From positions 1 to 50,968 of the forward strand of contig JAISVR010000040.1 of assembly GCA_031271465.1 (NCBI GenBank): 50,968 nt of DNA, in the 5' to 3' direction. This document shows, in pieces, positions 6,672-15,558 of the stretch. The notes under the pieces were generated by a model, which searched no databases, was not told the DNA's origin, and worked only from the letters and a program-made list of their open reading frames with translations. Each line of letters starts with the position of its first letter. The first letter of the stretch is position 1. The translations under genes were made by a program, and so were the position numbers. Source of the DNA: Prevotellaceae bacterium. GTDB taxonomy: Bacteria; Bacteroidota; Bacteroidia; Bacteroidales; Paludibacteraceae.

Positions 6672-9600
6672 TGCTTTTTATATGTATTTGTTAAATAATA
6701 CGAGAATAAATCAGGTCTTATACCTACAGAATATGCCCAAGTCGTAGCGTGTAAAAGATAAGGGTGTAAACCAATATTAGGTATTCCATTCAACCAAAGA
6801 GACAAAGATGCCATATTTACGCAATTTGTTGTTATTCCTTGAAATGGTAATATTTTTCCTAATCCTCGCGTTGCTGTAAAAATATATTTATTGACAGATA
6901 TGTCTACAGATAAATTCTTATATACAGTATAATCAGATGTGCTCTTTCTAAAAAAAATAGCATAACCAAGGTCAGTATCAGGAACTTTTGCATCATCAGG
7001 TCCAAAAGACATTAATGTATTCCCTTTGTCATCAACAATAGCACTGTGTGATATATAGTCGCTATTGTCAGTATATAAAGTTGCTTTTGTACTATTAATA
7101 AATTGATTAACATCCGCTAAATTTGCCAACGCACCCAATCCATATCCGATATTTTCAAGCACAGAATTACCTTTTTTCCCAAGATAACCCCATTCGTTAT
7201 TTATAAAATCGTAAGAGGCTATTCCAAAACTAATTGTAACAGGAGTTTGTCCACCGGTATATATAAAAGTTCCAACAGAATTGGCAAATGAACTTGCCAT
7301 GATGCCACCAGTATTTGCGAAAAATCCTCCACCTGCGGTAATACTCGCACCTAAATGGGCACTTACTCCACCAACAACTGCACCTCCAAGCATATACCCC
7401 CAAGTTTTGCCGCTGCTGTAATCCCATTTCACAGGATTAAAGTTTCCGTCATTTGCAATAACACCGCCCGAATACATTCCTATTGCTGCACCAATAATTA
7501 CAGGCACAAACCATGCTATTTCACCGTCAGGGTCTATATAAGACATCGGATTATTAAATCCGTATGTATAACGGTTATAATTCAACCAACTATCCGGTGT
7601 CTGTATAAACGGGTCAGGCGAAAAGAACTGTGCCGTCAACGGGTCGTACACACGCCCATTCATGTTGATAATGCCAAAAGCGTCAAGGTGTTCATGACCC
7701 GTAAATCCGCGGTTTACTATCCATGCACTACGGGTATCAGCTTCCGTCCAATTGTTGGGATTTCGCCGTCTGCCCCAAGGGTCAAAAGCATAATTTTCGA
7801 GCAGATTACCGCTATAATTACTCAGGGCTACTATACTGCCCAAATGGTCGGTGTAGGCAAAAAGCAAACTGTCCACGCCATTATTGCGCACCATAATTCC
7901 ACCGCCACTAAGATAGTGTATTTTTCTTACATTGCCGTTGCTGTCGATTTCTTCTTCATAATTTCCGAGATAATAGCGCGTCTGTTTCAAAACATTATCT
8001 ACATGATACTCTGATTTCCGCCGTTGGTCGTCTACTCCGTAAATGAGTGTGTAGAGTTTATCTCCTTCGGCAAGCGTTTTGAGTTTTTTAAAATCGGTGT
8101 AAGTAGCCGAGAGGTTGGGCGGTGCCGTTTCTGTAAATGTATGTGTACTCAAAGCATGCAGTTTGCCGTCGGCATTGTATTCCATTGCCGAGAAACCTAC
8201 ATCGGTTTTTTCGGTAATATTGCCTGTGCCTGAGTGGTATGACATAGAGTAGCTTTGCAACAGGTCATCGCCTCTATATACTGTCCAGTTGGTCAAACGA
8301 TTGAGGTTGTCGTACTCAAATTGTTCTGCCATATTGGCATTGGCATCACTGCGCTGCTGTAAATTGCCTGCACTGTTGTAGTAATACGACCAGTCAAAAA
8401 TATTATTATTCGTATTTATTAAAAATCCTTTATCATTATAAGTATGATAAGTAGTCATGTTACCTCTTTTTTCAGACAGTATTTGCCCTCGGGCATTTTC
8501 CGCCACCGCCTCCCAAATTTGCCGCCCCTGCCGGTCGGTAATTTTTATGAGGTAACCGTTGTTGTCGTAAAAATTTTCGGTGTAGTAGCCCGAAGGATAG
8601 GTTTCGCGCAGCACACGACCAAGATTGTCGTAGGCAGTAGCCGTATTGTAAACCTTACCGTCTATTTCCTCTTTCACATTCGTTATACGGTCAAAGGCAT
8701 CGTAGGTCATTGTTTGTCGGTGCTGCCCTGCAATTTCCACATAGCTCAGGCGGTGCAGGTTATCGTACTCGTAGTTGGTGGTTTCGCCGTTGCGGGTTGT
8801 GTAGTCGAGCAAGCCGTTGGGCAGGTAAGTATTGGTTGTGGTAATACTGTCGCCCGTACGGTGTACTTTTTGTCTTGTCCACAGTAATTCGCCGAAACCA
8901 TTATATTCGGAGCTAATTACGCCTGCATCGGGGTCGGTTAGCTTCGTGCGGTTTCCTTGCAGGTCGTATTCCATCGCGAGAGGCTGCCCGCCTTCGGGGG
9001 TGGAGGTTTTAACTAAACCTGAAGGGTAATATTCATGGTGTACAGCTTTGCCGTTCATCTTGCTTTGGGCAGTTTTCCCAAAATCAGTTAGCGTGTTTTC
9101 CTGCGTTCCCGACGGCGAATGAATACTTGTAGTCAATCCGCTATAGTTGTATGAACTAATGCCAGCAGGAGTTTTTGCACTGCTCACGCGCCCGAAACTG
9201 TCGTAGACATATTCGACAGCCCATAGTTCGGCTTCAGAGCCGAAAGTGGGTTCCGAAACCCGTTTTTGCTTACCGTCGGGGTAGTATTCGGTAAACACAC
9301 TTATTTTCCGGTTATTCAACCCGAAGCTTTCATTCAGTACTTCCTGTCCCAAGCTGTTGTACCAAGTAGTGGTGGGAGCCTGCCCCGAAATTTCGCTGTA
9401 ACTGTAGTAGAGTGCATTGGACAAGTTCTCCGGCGCCGATATTGCCCATTGCAACACTTGACTCGATGTTGTGCCGTTCGGGTAAGTCGTTAGATTTAGC
9501 CTGCCCCAAGTGTCGTGTTCGTATGTAGTTGTTCCTAAACGGTCGCTTTGTGAAATCAGTGTGCCCCGCGTTTCGTCCCAGTCGTAAGTGGTACTGTCAC

Positions 9601-12600
9601 CCAGTTCGTTGGTTTTACTTTTTACAAATCGTCCCGAGGCGGTGTAGCTCACGCTTCGTGTACGGGTTATGTTGCCCGAGGCGGTTTCCATGCTTCGCGG
9701 CTGCCCAAATTGGTCAAAATCTTTGTATTCCACCACAACGCTATTCGGGTCGTTGAGGTCGGTAGTTTCTTTTGTGAGATAGCCTTTGTTATTATACTCA
9801 AAAGTTTTTATTCGCGTTTGCGAATCGCCGTTGAGAGTTCGGGTCGTGCTTATGCTCAAGGGTTTGTTGGGACACCACGAACCGTAAGTACCATACAACA
9901 CGGTAGTCGTTTCCTGCAGCGAGCCTTTCGTTGTTTTCGTAGTTTGAATATTGCCGTAGCTGTCAAGGTTACTGTTTTCGGTAACCGAGGTCAGTCCGGT
10001 CAATTCGTCGGTTGTTGTCCGTTTTCTCAGGTAGGGGAAAAACCGTTTGTCGCCCAATGCCGCACAGGCGTATTCGTTTACAATGCTTGTAATAGCTGCA
10101 TCTGTCGTGCTGTAAACCTTTTGTTCCGAAAGGTAAGGGAAATAATAATTGCTGTCGTAGCCGTATTTGCTTACGATTTGTCGCTTACTTGTATTGTTGC
10201 TTGCTGTTATTTCTCCAAAACCTAAAAATCCTTTGCCTTGCGCATGTACCTTTGCTCCTTTATAGTTATAATTAGTAATTTGCTGAGCAGCAGTGTTAGG
10301 GTTGGTAGTTATGTTTTGTATCACCGGCACCGGCTGTTGTATTTCTACAACAGGATATTCTGCTTCACCCTGCCGTGCGTACACACTACCATCGGCAAGG
10401 GTAGTATATCTAAGTTTCGTTTTTTGGTTCAATCCGTTGGCTATGCCTGTTATTTTATCGCTTTGCATGCTGTGGTTGGCATTGCTGTAAAGACGCCATT
10501 CCTTAGCAGTGTCGCTTTCGTCCCATAAGTTTGTGCCGTAAAACATCAGCTCGTTCATACCATCACCATTGAAATCGCCCAACGCAAAATGTTTTTGAAA
10601 AACATCATCTCTATCATAGGTGACTTTTTTTACCAGTTCGAAGCCGTCGCCGGTAGAACGATACCAGAATATATAGTGTTTGCCGGTAAACTCACCCCAG
10701 GAACCGGATATATCACTTTCTCTATCGTAATCCGAATTACTGACAATTAAATCGGTTTTACCGTCACCGTCGAAGTCCATAGGCAGGCAGAAATCATGCT
10801 CGTCATTTTTTGTGGTGAAAGATTCTTCTTCCATCTCTTCGGTATTAAAATTCGTCAAGGCAATATTTTGAAACGACTTATTGCCGGTGTTCAAAAAAAG
10901 CCGCCAGTCTTTACTGGCTACATTAGCAACAAAATCGGGTAAGCCATCGCCGTTAAAATCACCCATCGTTCGAACAAAGTCTTTGTCGTTAAAATCGGTA
11001 CCTGTTGTTTTATTGTTTTCCGAAAATATATTGCTCAATGCTCCCCCATTGTTGTAGTAAATGCTGTAACCGTCCGTAGTCAGTATACAAAGGTCATTCA
11101 TGCCGTTTCCGTCAAAATCGGAAATAGTCAATTTTAGAGGATCTTTATTTAAAGAAACATGAAAAGTAATCTCGGTGGGAGTACGATCTTCGTAAAAATT
11201 TACAATGCCGCCTATATATCCCTCGCTGTTTGTTATTTTCCGTAAGTATATCAGTTCCGATTTGCCATCGTTGTTGAGGTCGGTTGTAGTATAAACAGGC
11301 GTCTCTTCATCTATCTCGACAAATGCAAAATGTTTTTTTGTTAATGCTATCCCATATTCTCCCCAACCGTTTTGGCAGCCACGCTTTCCTCCCATACAAT
11401 CTACCCGAAACCAAACATGAGGGTCAGTGCTATTTGCAAGACGCGAGTCGGAATCAACATATAAAATGTCATTTGTCCCGTCGCCGTAAAAATCGGCAAC
11501 ACTTTGTCCAAGATTTGCATTTGCCCCACGAGCAAATTCACCTTGTTTATTAAAAATAACACTTCCATCATTGTTTTTAGTAGCTATATAAGTTTGACTT
11601 CCATAGTAATTTATTCTTGCCTCGTTTCTTTGTCCGAATCCCATCAAATCCATTAATCCGTCTTCATTAACATCTATGGTTGTAAAGCTTTGTTCGGCAA
11701 ATGACGGACTGGATATTGCCTCTACACTCACATTTTCCGCTTTCATCGTTGTCCCTGCTGCTGCTCCCCATTCAAACACGGTGGGGTTAAAGGTTTCGCC
11801 TGCACTGTTACTCAAGCTTAGTTGCGCAAGGCGTGAGAATTTATCCAAAACATATCGCAGTTCATACTTGCGATACAGTTTGTCGCCTGTGCTGCTGCTT
11901 ATTTTATACAGAATTTTATCCATGCTGCCTCTTTGTCGCCCAAAACGAACAGGCAGTTTGTCGGAACGCGTTTCATAAAAAAACTCTACGGCATTTCCTC
12001 CGTAGCTTATCTTTTTCAAATACGAACACAAGCCTTCCGTTTCATATTCGTAGCTTATTTTTTGTCCGTTGGGATATTCCACTTCATCGAGATGCCACGC
12101 CATTACCAAAGCATTGGGGTAAATTCCCTGCACAGCGAGTAATTTTTCTTCAGGAGTAAATGCGCCACCCGTGCAAACCTGTTTTCCCGAAGAAAAACCA
12201 TAGCGGTATACCACTCCTTCTTTTGTTGTTAGCTCAAAGCGGTCGGGACCCTTGCCGTTGTAGCTGCCATACGAAACAATGCGGGCAAAAGTTTCGGTTT
12301 CGCTTCGGTATTCCGTTCCGTCGGCTCCGTAACTGCCTGCAACGGCTACCAGCCGCGTGCCGTCTAAGGCAAACACATCGTCGGCAGAACTTTTAATACC
12401 TGCCGAACTGCCGTCGGAGTAAATTGTGCGAGGCGTGCGCGTGATAGACGACAACCCGCTAAAACTAAAACCTGTACCCATAATCCCATTACCCGCTTGC
12501 GAATTATAAAGCAGCGACAGCGAAGGCTGTATACCCGCTACACCTGCGGGCATTTCGATAGGCATCGTATAAGTTGCCGCACCCGTGGGGCTTACATCTA

Positions 12601-13279
12601 CCGCTCCGGCAATGCTGCCAAAAGCAGATGCCGGCAACCATTCGCCCTTTACGGAATAAAACAAATCGTAATTTGTTGACTGTTTAATTGTATCGCTAAC
12701 ATAATCGGTTGGCACAAAAACTATCGCTCCATCTTCAACCGTGATATTTTTACGCTGTAGCGAAACACACTGGTATCCGGAAGTGTTGTCATTATTCATA
12801 GCTTCAAGCCGAGGTGTTTTTTTCTTTTCGCTTGTACCTTCGTAATACATATAGTCTTGAAGCACTCCGCCCGGCTTATACAGAGCAATACTTTCGCCTG
12901 TGTTAGCATGTACAATGGAGCGTTGGTAAAATACCCTGTCATACATTCCCAACCGAAACTCTTCGTACAAGTCTGAAAGAGAAAAATTGCCATTCATATT
13001 GCGGTACGCCACATAAAATTTAGCTCTGGGGCGCATTATGCTTCCTGCCGGAAAAATAAAATTTTGTTCTGTTCCGTCGCTTCTCAATTGCCATCCCGAA
13101 ACATCTACCGCTTTATCTCCGTAGTTGTATAGGCTTACAAACTCTCCATTGTAACGGTCGGGTCCGCTACTCTCGCTCAATGGAGTATCATACATCAACT
13201 CATTAATAACAACTGTTGTCTGTGCTGTCAGAAACACAGGAAACACTACATAAAAACAAATTAATAAATATTGTCTCAT
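6668..13279 (-). CDS. Secreted Rhs/Tc-like polymorphic toxin, 2203 aa
   Basis: Domains in order: signal peptide (1-20, FLTAQ); lamin-tail-like domain (about 22-135, INELMYD to GWQLRSDGTEQ); SpvB-like N-terminal Tc domain (about 220-500, GAATYTMPIEMPAG, GTGFSFSG); at least seven FG-GAP/VCBS-type calcium motifs (DFNGDG, DLNNDG; about 530-905); TcdB mid-like region (about 940-1060); many YD repeats (about 1100-1800); Rhs core (YTDHLGS to DPDGE, 1806-1920); variable tip 1921-2203. The tip has His2078 (SHSAI) and Cys2153 (TNCVN), in the order of permuted papain-like (LRAT/NlpC type) enzymes. It likely forms a closed Rhs shell around the tip and is exported by Sec; how it leaves the outer membrane is unknown. 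The immunity-like gene overlaps its stop by 4 bp; a T9SS-signal protein lies 18 bp upstream. Confidence 0.85.
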   Translation of the reverse strand: MRQYLLICFYVVFPVFLTAQTTVVINELMYDTPLSESSGPDRYNGEFVSLYNYGDKAVDVSGWQLRSDGTEQNFIFPAGSIMRPRAKFYVAYRNMNGNFSLSDLYEEFRLGMYDRVFYQRSIVHANTGESIALYKPGGVLQDYMYYEGTSEKKKTPRLEAMNNDNTSGYQCVSLQRKNITVEDGAIVFVPTDYVSDTIKQSTNYDLFYSVKGEWLPASAFGSIAGAVDVSPTGAATYTMPIEMPAGVAGIQPSLSLLYNSQAGNGIMGTGFSFSGLSSITRTPRTIYSDGSSAGIKSSADDVFALDGTRLVAVAGSYGADGTEYRSETETFARIVSYGSYNGKGPDRFELTTKEGVVYRYGFSSGKQVCTGGAFTPEEKLLAVQGIYPNALVMAWHLDEVEYPNGQKISYEYETEGLCSYLKKISYGGNAVEFFYETRSDKLPVRFGRQRGSMDKILYKISSSTGDKLYRKYELRYVLDKFSRLAQLSLSNSAGETFNPTVFEWGAAAGTTMKAENVSVEAISSPSFAEQSFTTIDVNEDGLMDLMGFGQRNEARINYYGSQTYIATKNNDGSVIFNKQGEFARGANANLGQSVADFYGDGTNDILYVDSDSRLANSTDPHVWFRVDCMGGKRGCQNGWGEYGIALTKKHFAFVEIDEETPVYTTTDLNNDGKSELIYLRKITNSEGYIGGIVNFYEDRTPTEITFHVSLNKDPLKLTISDFDGNGMNDLCILTTDGYSIYYNNGGALSNIFSENNKTTGTDFNDKDFVRTMGDFNGDGLPDFVANVASKDWRLFLNTGNKSFQNIALTNFNTEEMEEESFTTKNDEHDFCLPMDFDGDGKTDLIVSNSDYDRESDISGSWGEFTGKHYIFWYRSTGDGFELVKKVTYDRDDVFQKHFALGDFNGDGMNELMFYGTNLWDESDTAKEWRLYSNANHSMQSDKITGIANGLNQKTKLRYTTLADGSVYARQGEAEYPVVEIQQPVPVIQNITTNPNTAAQQITNYNYKGAKVHAQGKGFLGFGEITASNNTSKRQIVSKYGYDSNYYFPYLSEQKVYSTTDAAITSIVNEYACAALGDKRFFPYLRKRTTTDELTGLTSVTENSNLDSYGNIQTTKTTKGSLQETTTVLYGTYGSWCPNKPLSISTTRTLNGDSQTRIKTFEYNNKGYLTKETTDLNDPNSVVVEYKDFDQFGQPRSMETASGNITRTRSVSYTASGRFVKSKTNELGDSTTYDWDETRGTLISQSDRLGTTTYEHDTWGRLNLTTYPNGTTSSQVLQWAISAPENLSNALYYSYSEISGQAPTTTWYNSLGQEVLNESFGLNNRKISVFTEYYPDGKQKRVSEPTFGSEAELWAVEYVYDSFGRVSSAKTPAGISSYNYSGLTTSIHSPSGTQENTLTDFGKTAQSKMNGKAVHHEYYPSGLVKTSTPEGGQPLAMEYDLQGNRTKLTDPDAGVISSEYNGFGELLWTRQKVHRTGDSITTTNTYLPNGLLDYTTRNGETTNYEYDNLHRLSYVEIAGQHRQTMTYDAFDRITNVKEEIDGKVYNTATAYDNLGRVLRETYPSGYYTENFYDNNGYLIKITDRQGRQIWEAVAENARGQILSEKRGNMTTYHTYNDKGFLINTNNNIFDWSYYYNSAGNLQQRSDANANMAEQFEYDNLNRLTNWTVYRGDDLLQSYSMSYHSGTGNITEKTDVGFSAMEYNADGKLHALSTHTFTETAPPNLSATYTDFKKLKTLAEGDKLYTLIYGVDDQRRKSEYHVDNVLKQTRYYLGNYEEEIDSNGNVRKIHYLSGGGIMVRNNGVDSLLFAYTDHLGSIVALSNYSGNLLENYAFDPWGRRRNPNNWTEADTRSAWIVNRGFTGHEHLDAFGIINMNGRVYDPLTAQFFSPDPFIQTPDSWLNYNRYTYGFNNPMSYIDPDGEIAWFVPVIIGAAIGMYSGGVIANDGNFNPVKWDYSSGKTWGYMLGGAVVGGVSAHLGASITAGGGFFANTGGIMASSFANSVGTFIYTGGQTPVTISFGIASYDFINNEWGYLGKKGNSVLENIGYGLGALANLADVNQFINSTKATLYTDNSDYISHSAIVDDKGNTLMSFGPDDAKVPDTDLGYAIFFRKSTSDYTVYKNLSVDISVNKYIFTATRGLGKILPFQGITTNCVNMASLSLWLNGIPNIGLHPYLLHATTWAYSVGIRPDLFSYYLTNTYKKQ

Positions 13280-13297
13280 AATTTTAAAATATTTCGT

Positions 13298-13738
13298 CTA
13301 TTTCTTAATTACCTTCCATACACGCGATTTCCCTTCCACCGTCAAGCGAAGCATATATATCCCGTTAGGCGTGTTGGTAAAATCTACCCGGTTATTCGTT
13401 TCCACATGCGAATGGTTCGTAACAATTTTTCCTCCCGTGTCGAACACCGTAAGCGTTGCTTTGCCGTCTTCGGGCAGTAGGGCAACATCAACAAACACCA
13501 CACCCGTAGTAGGGTTTGGGTATACCTGCACCGTTTGCAGCGCGCCGTTGGTTTCCGACAACTCGTCTTGCGGTATTTCATCACCGATCGTACCGGTAAA
13601 TTTTGCCGAACGCAATTCTTCCACTATCAGTGTACGACTAATACGGTTACCTGCTGCATCGTAGTCATATCTTATTGTCTGCTGTGCCCATACTACACAG
13701 GCAAATAGCAACAGTATCGGTAATATTATATTTTTCAT
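13298..13738 (-). CDS. Small YD-repeat protein with T9SS type A sorting domain
   Basis: A 146-residue product: signal peptide (1-18, VVWAQ), one YD-repeat-like segment (YDYDAAGNRISR, about 22-35), a spacer, and a C-terminal domain (about 72-146) with VYPNPTTG, a GGKIV strand, NGIYMLRL and terminal KVIKK, which is the T9SS type A sorting domain. It should cross the outer membrane through the type IX system. It ends 18 bp before the large Rhs gene and probably heads that operon. It may be a remnant of a longer Rhs-type protein or a small surface companion; I cannot tell which. Confidence 0.8.
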   Translation of the reverse strand: MKNIILPILLLFACVVWAQQTIRYDYDAAGNRISRTLIVEELRSAKFTGTIGDEIPQDELSETNGALQTVQVYPNPTTGVVFVDVALLPEDGKATLTVFDTGGKIVTNHSHVETNNRVDFTNTPNGIYMLRLTVEGKSRVWKVIKK

Positions 13739-13773
13739 AAATTTATTTATTATTTAATAATTAATTTTCCGCG

Positions 13774-13803
13774 CAAAAATAAATATTTCTCCATCAAATG
13801 CAA
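13774..13803 (-). promoter_or_regulatory. Bacteroidetes promoter for the T9SS/Rhs operon
   Basis: Read on the minus strand, TTG (13801-13803), 19 bp, then TATTTTTG (13774-13781), matching the Bacteroidetes -33/-7 consensus. It lies about 36 bp before the start at 13738. Confidence 0.5.
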
Positions 13804-13960
13804 GTAAATAGAAACATTTTTAACAATAAATATTATTTTCCTATTACAAAATCCCTCTTTTGTAAAACGCCAATGCTTGAATAACAACATTCCTCTTGAG
13901 GCAAGGGGAGTGCCCCGAAGGGGAGAGAGGATATAAAAATGAACCGAACTGAGGGTGATG

Positions 13961-14093
13961 AATTTTCCACCTGAGGAAAAAATATTTTCCACTTGAGGAA
14001 AAATTTTTTTTCACTTGAGGAAAATTTCCGTACCACTTGAGGAAAATTCATGTACCACCTGAAGAAAATTTTTGTTCCTTTTGAGGACGATTT
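13961..14093. repeat. Tandem 20-23 bp repeats (CACTTGAGGAAAA)
   Basis: Six degenerate units carrying CCACTTGAGGAAAA or variants (CACCTGAGG, CACCTGAAG, CTTTTGAGG) follow one another with T-rich spacers. The units are contiguous, without unique spacers. No gene is seen between 13739 and 14424; that stretch holds this array and the repeats to its right. Confidence 0.7.
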
Positions 14094-14149
14094 TCTATTA
14101 AATTCTTCTGTACTTCGTTTGTAGTTTTTTATTTAACTCCTCCCACTCC

Positions 14150-14372
14150 CCTTGAAACAAGGGGAGAATTTAACACAAACAGCTCTATTGTACACAAATA
14201 ATGTTTATGCAATACTGTCTCTTTTTTTACTCCTCACCCTGCGGGGATTCCTCTTAAAACAAGGGGAGAGATTAACACAAACTGCCCTGTTGTATAAAAA
14301 TAATGCTTGTGCAACGGATCTCCCCTTTTTAAAGGGGAGTACCCCCGAAGGGGGGAAGGGGTTAAATAAAAA
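14150..14372. repeat. Interspersed repeat family 2, two tandem copies
   Basis: Two head-to-tail copies of a unit containing CACAAAC...TTGTA, AATGCTTGTGCAA and an AAGGGGAG stretch, ending in a GGGGTTAAATAAAAAA-type tail. Related copies occur at 23955-24092, 24790-24918, 33476-33556 and 34273-34350. Function unknown. Confidence 0.65.
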
Positions 14373-14424
14373 ACTACAAACAAAGCACAGGGATTATACA
14401 AGAAGAGTACTTATTCCCGTTGAA

Positions 14425-14461
14425 AAAACAGCAAAGCCGGAAGAAACTCTCTCCCGGCTTT
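14425..14461 (-). terminator. Intrinsic terminator of the coiled-coil gene
   Basis: On the minus strand, AAAGCCGG pairs with CCGGCTTT around a 13-nt loop and is followed by GCTGTTTTTTC. It lies about 20 bp after the stop of the gene at 14482. Confidence 0.7.
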
Positions 14462-14481
14462 ATATATGTTAGATAAAAATG

Positions 14482-15417
14482 TTACTTCTTCAACACAAAC
14501 GAACCATTCCCGATAAGCCTTTCATCGGCAAAAAAATCGAAGCGGTAAGTCCCCGGCAATAGCGTTTCACTAACATCCCAATACACCGTTTCAATTACCC
14601 GTTCACCTTTATATTCAACATCTTTTTTAATAGAATACTGAATATTACGATCCTCGTAGCGGAACACATTACTCGGATTCTTGCTCAACACCTCATTATT
14701 TGGCTTCGCAATGCGTACAAAAATACTCTTCACACCCACCGGAGCAGTTATATTCTTTGCAATATTAAACGAAATAGCAATCTTCGCTATCCGGCTCAAC
14801 TTCTTCGTCTCCTTATCCTTCCGGTTCAAAGTTTTTACCAAAAAATTATGCGCCTCCAACTGTGCTGCTCGGCTCACCGTTTCTGTCAGCGCCTTCTTAT
14901 CTTCCGTCAATTGAGCGGCAGTTTGGCTCAACTCGCTGTTTTTCTGCTTCACCGCCACATTCTCTGTAACAAGTCCTTTGTTTATCTGGTTCAGCGAATC
15001 CACTTGACGGATATAGCTAATTAATACCTGACGCACCAGCCCCAGTTCCGCCTTCAATTCTGCTATCCGCTTGCCGTTGGTCGATTTCACCGTACGGATT
15101 TCCTCCAGCAGCATCCGTATTTTTTCCTTCTGCGTGTCCAGCAGTTTCACCAGCGAATCGTTGCGGATATTCGCCGTACCGTAACCCTCCACCTCAATGG
15201 CAAGCTCGCGCATTTCACGCTCCGTCTGTTCGCGCTCGTAGTCCAGCAACTCGTTTGCTCCCTTCAAAGCCTCTTCCTGTTGAGCAATTTCCTGTTGCGA
15301 CTCATAAAATTTCCAGCCCATAAATCCCAGAGCTGCCACCAGTACCACAATCAAAATACTGATAAAAATACTTTTCTTCGACATATTCATAGATAATTTC
15401 AGGTTTTCAAAATTCAA
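14482..15417 (-). CDS. Membrane-anchored coiled-coil protein, function unknown
   Basis: 311 residues, or 300-302 if started at the internal Met codons MNMSKK, which would place a Lys-Lys pair directly before the membrane segment. One TM helix (about 16-34), a long coiled coil (about 38-195, rich in E, Q, K, L) and a C-terminal beta-type domain (about 200-311) ending in GSFVLKK. The layout suggests an inner-membrane protein with a periplasmic coiled coil. I recognise it only as a type conserved in Bacteroidota. A terminator follows, and a repeat separates it from topA. Confidence 0.7.
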   Translation of the reverse strand: MNFENLKLSMNMSKKSIFISILIVVLVAALGFMGWKFYESQQEIAQQEEALKGANELLDYEREQTEREMRELAIEVEGYGTANIRNDSLVKLLDTQKEKIRMLLEEIRTVKSTNGKRIAELKAELGLVRQVLISYIRQVDSLNQINKGLVTENVAVKQKNSELSQTAAQLTEDKKALTETVSRAAQLEAHNFLVKTLNRKDKETKKLSRIAKIAISFNIAKNITAPVGVKSIFVRIAKPNNEVLSKNPSNVFRYEDRNIQYSIKKDVEYKGERVIETVYWDVSETLLPGTYRFDFFADERLIGNGSFVLKK

Positions 15418-15430
15418 TGGGAATTATCTC

Positions 15431-15550
15431 TTTTAAGCTTGTTCGTTATTAGCTCCCGTTGGTCGTGACCACTGGTTGCGAGGGACGAAGCCATCTTGTT
15501 ATGTTTTTTTCTCCGGATTGCTTCGTCGTTCCTCCTCGCAATGACGGGAT
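15431..15550. repeat. Interspersed repeat family 1 (GTCATTGCGAGG type)
   Basis: An inverted-repeat element with TTGCGAGGGACGAAGC on one side and GCTTCGTCGTTCCTCCTCGCAATGACG-like sequence on the other. Relatives lie at 19264-19360, 30871-30962, 36471-36579 and, with variant ends, inside 41369-41525. All are intergenic. Confidence 0.65.
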
Positions 15551-15558
15551 AGTTCCGT

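Noticed and set aside
7355-12679. Many plus-strand open frames opposite the large Rhs gene
   Set aside because: They are shadows of the Rhs coding frame: low-complexity, rich in Cys/His/Arg, no domains or starts, and the Rhs reading is continuous.
13961-14093. Possible CRISPR array
   Set aside because: The units are contiguous and degenerate, with no unique spacers of constant length, and no cas genes are present.
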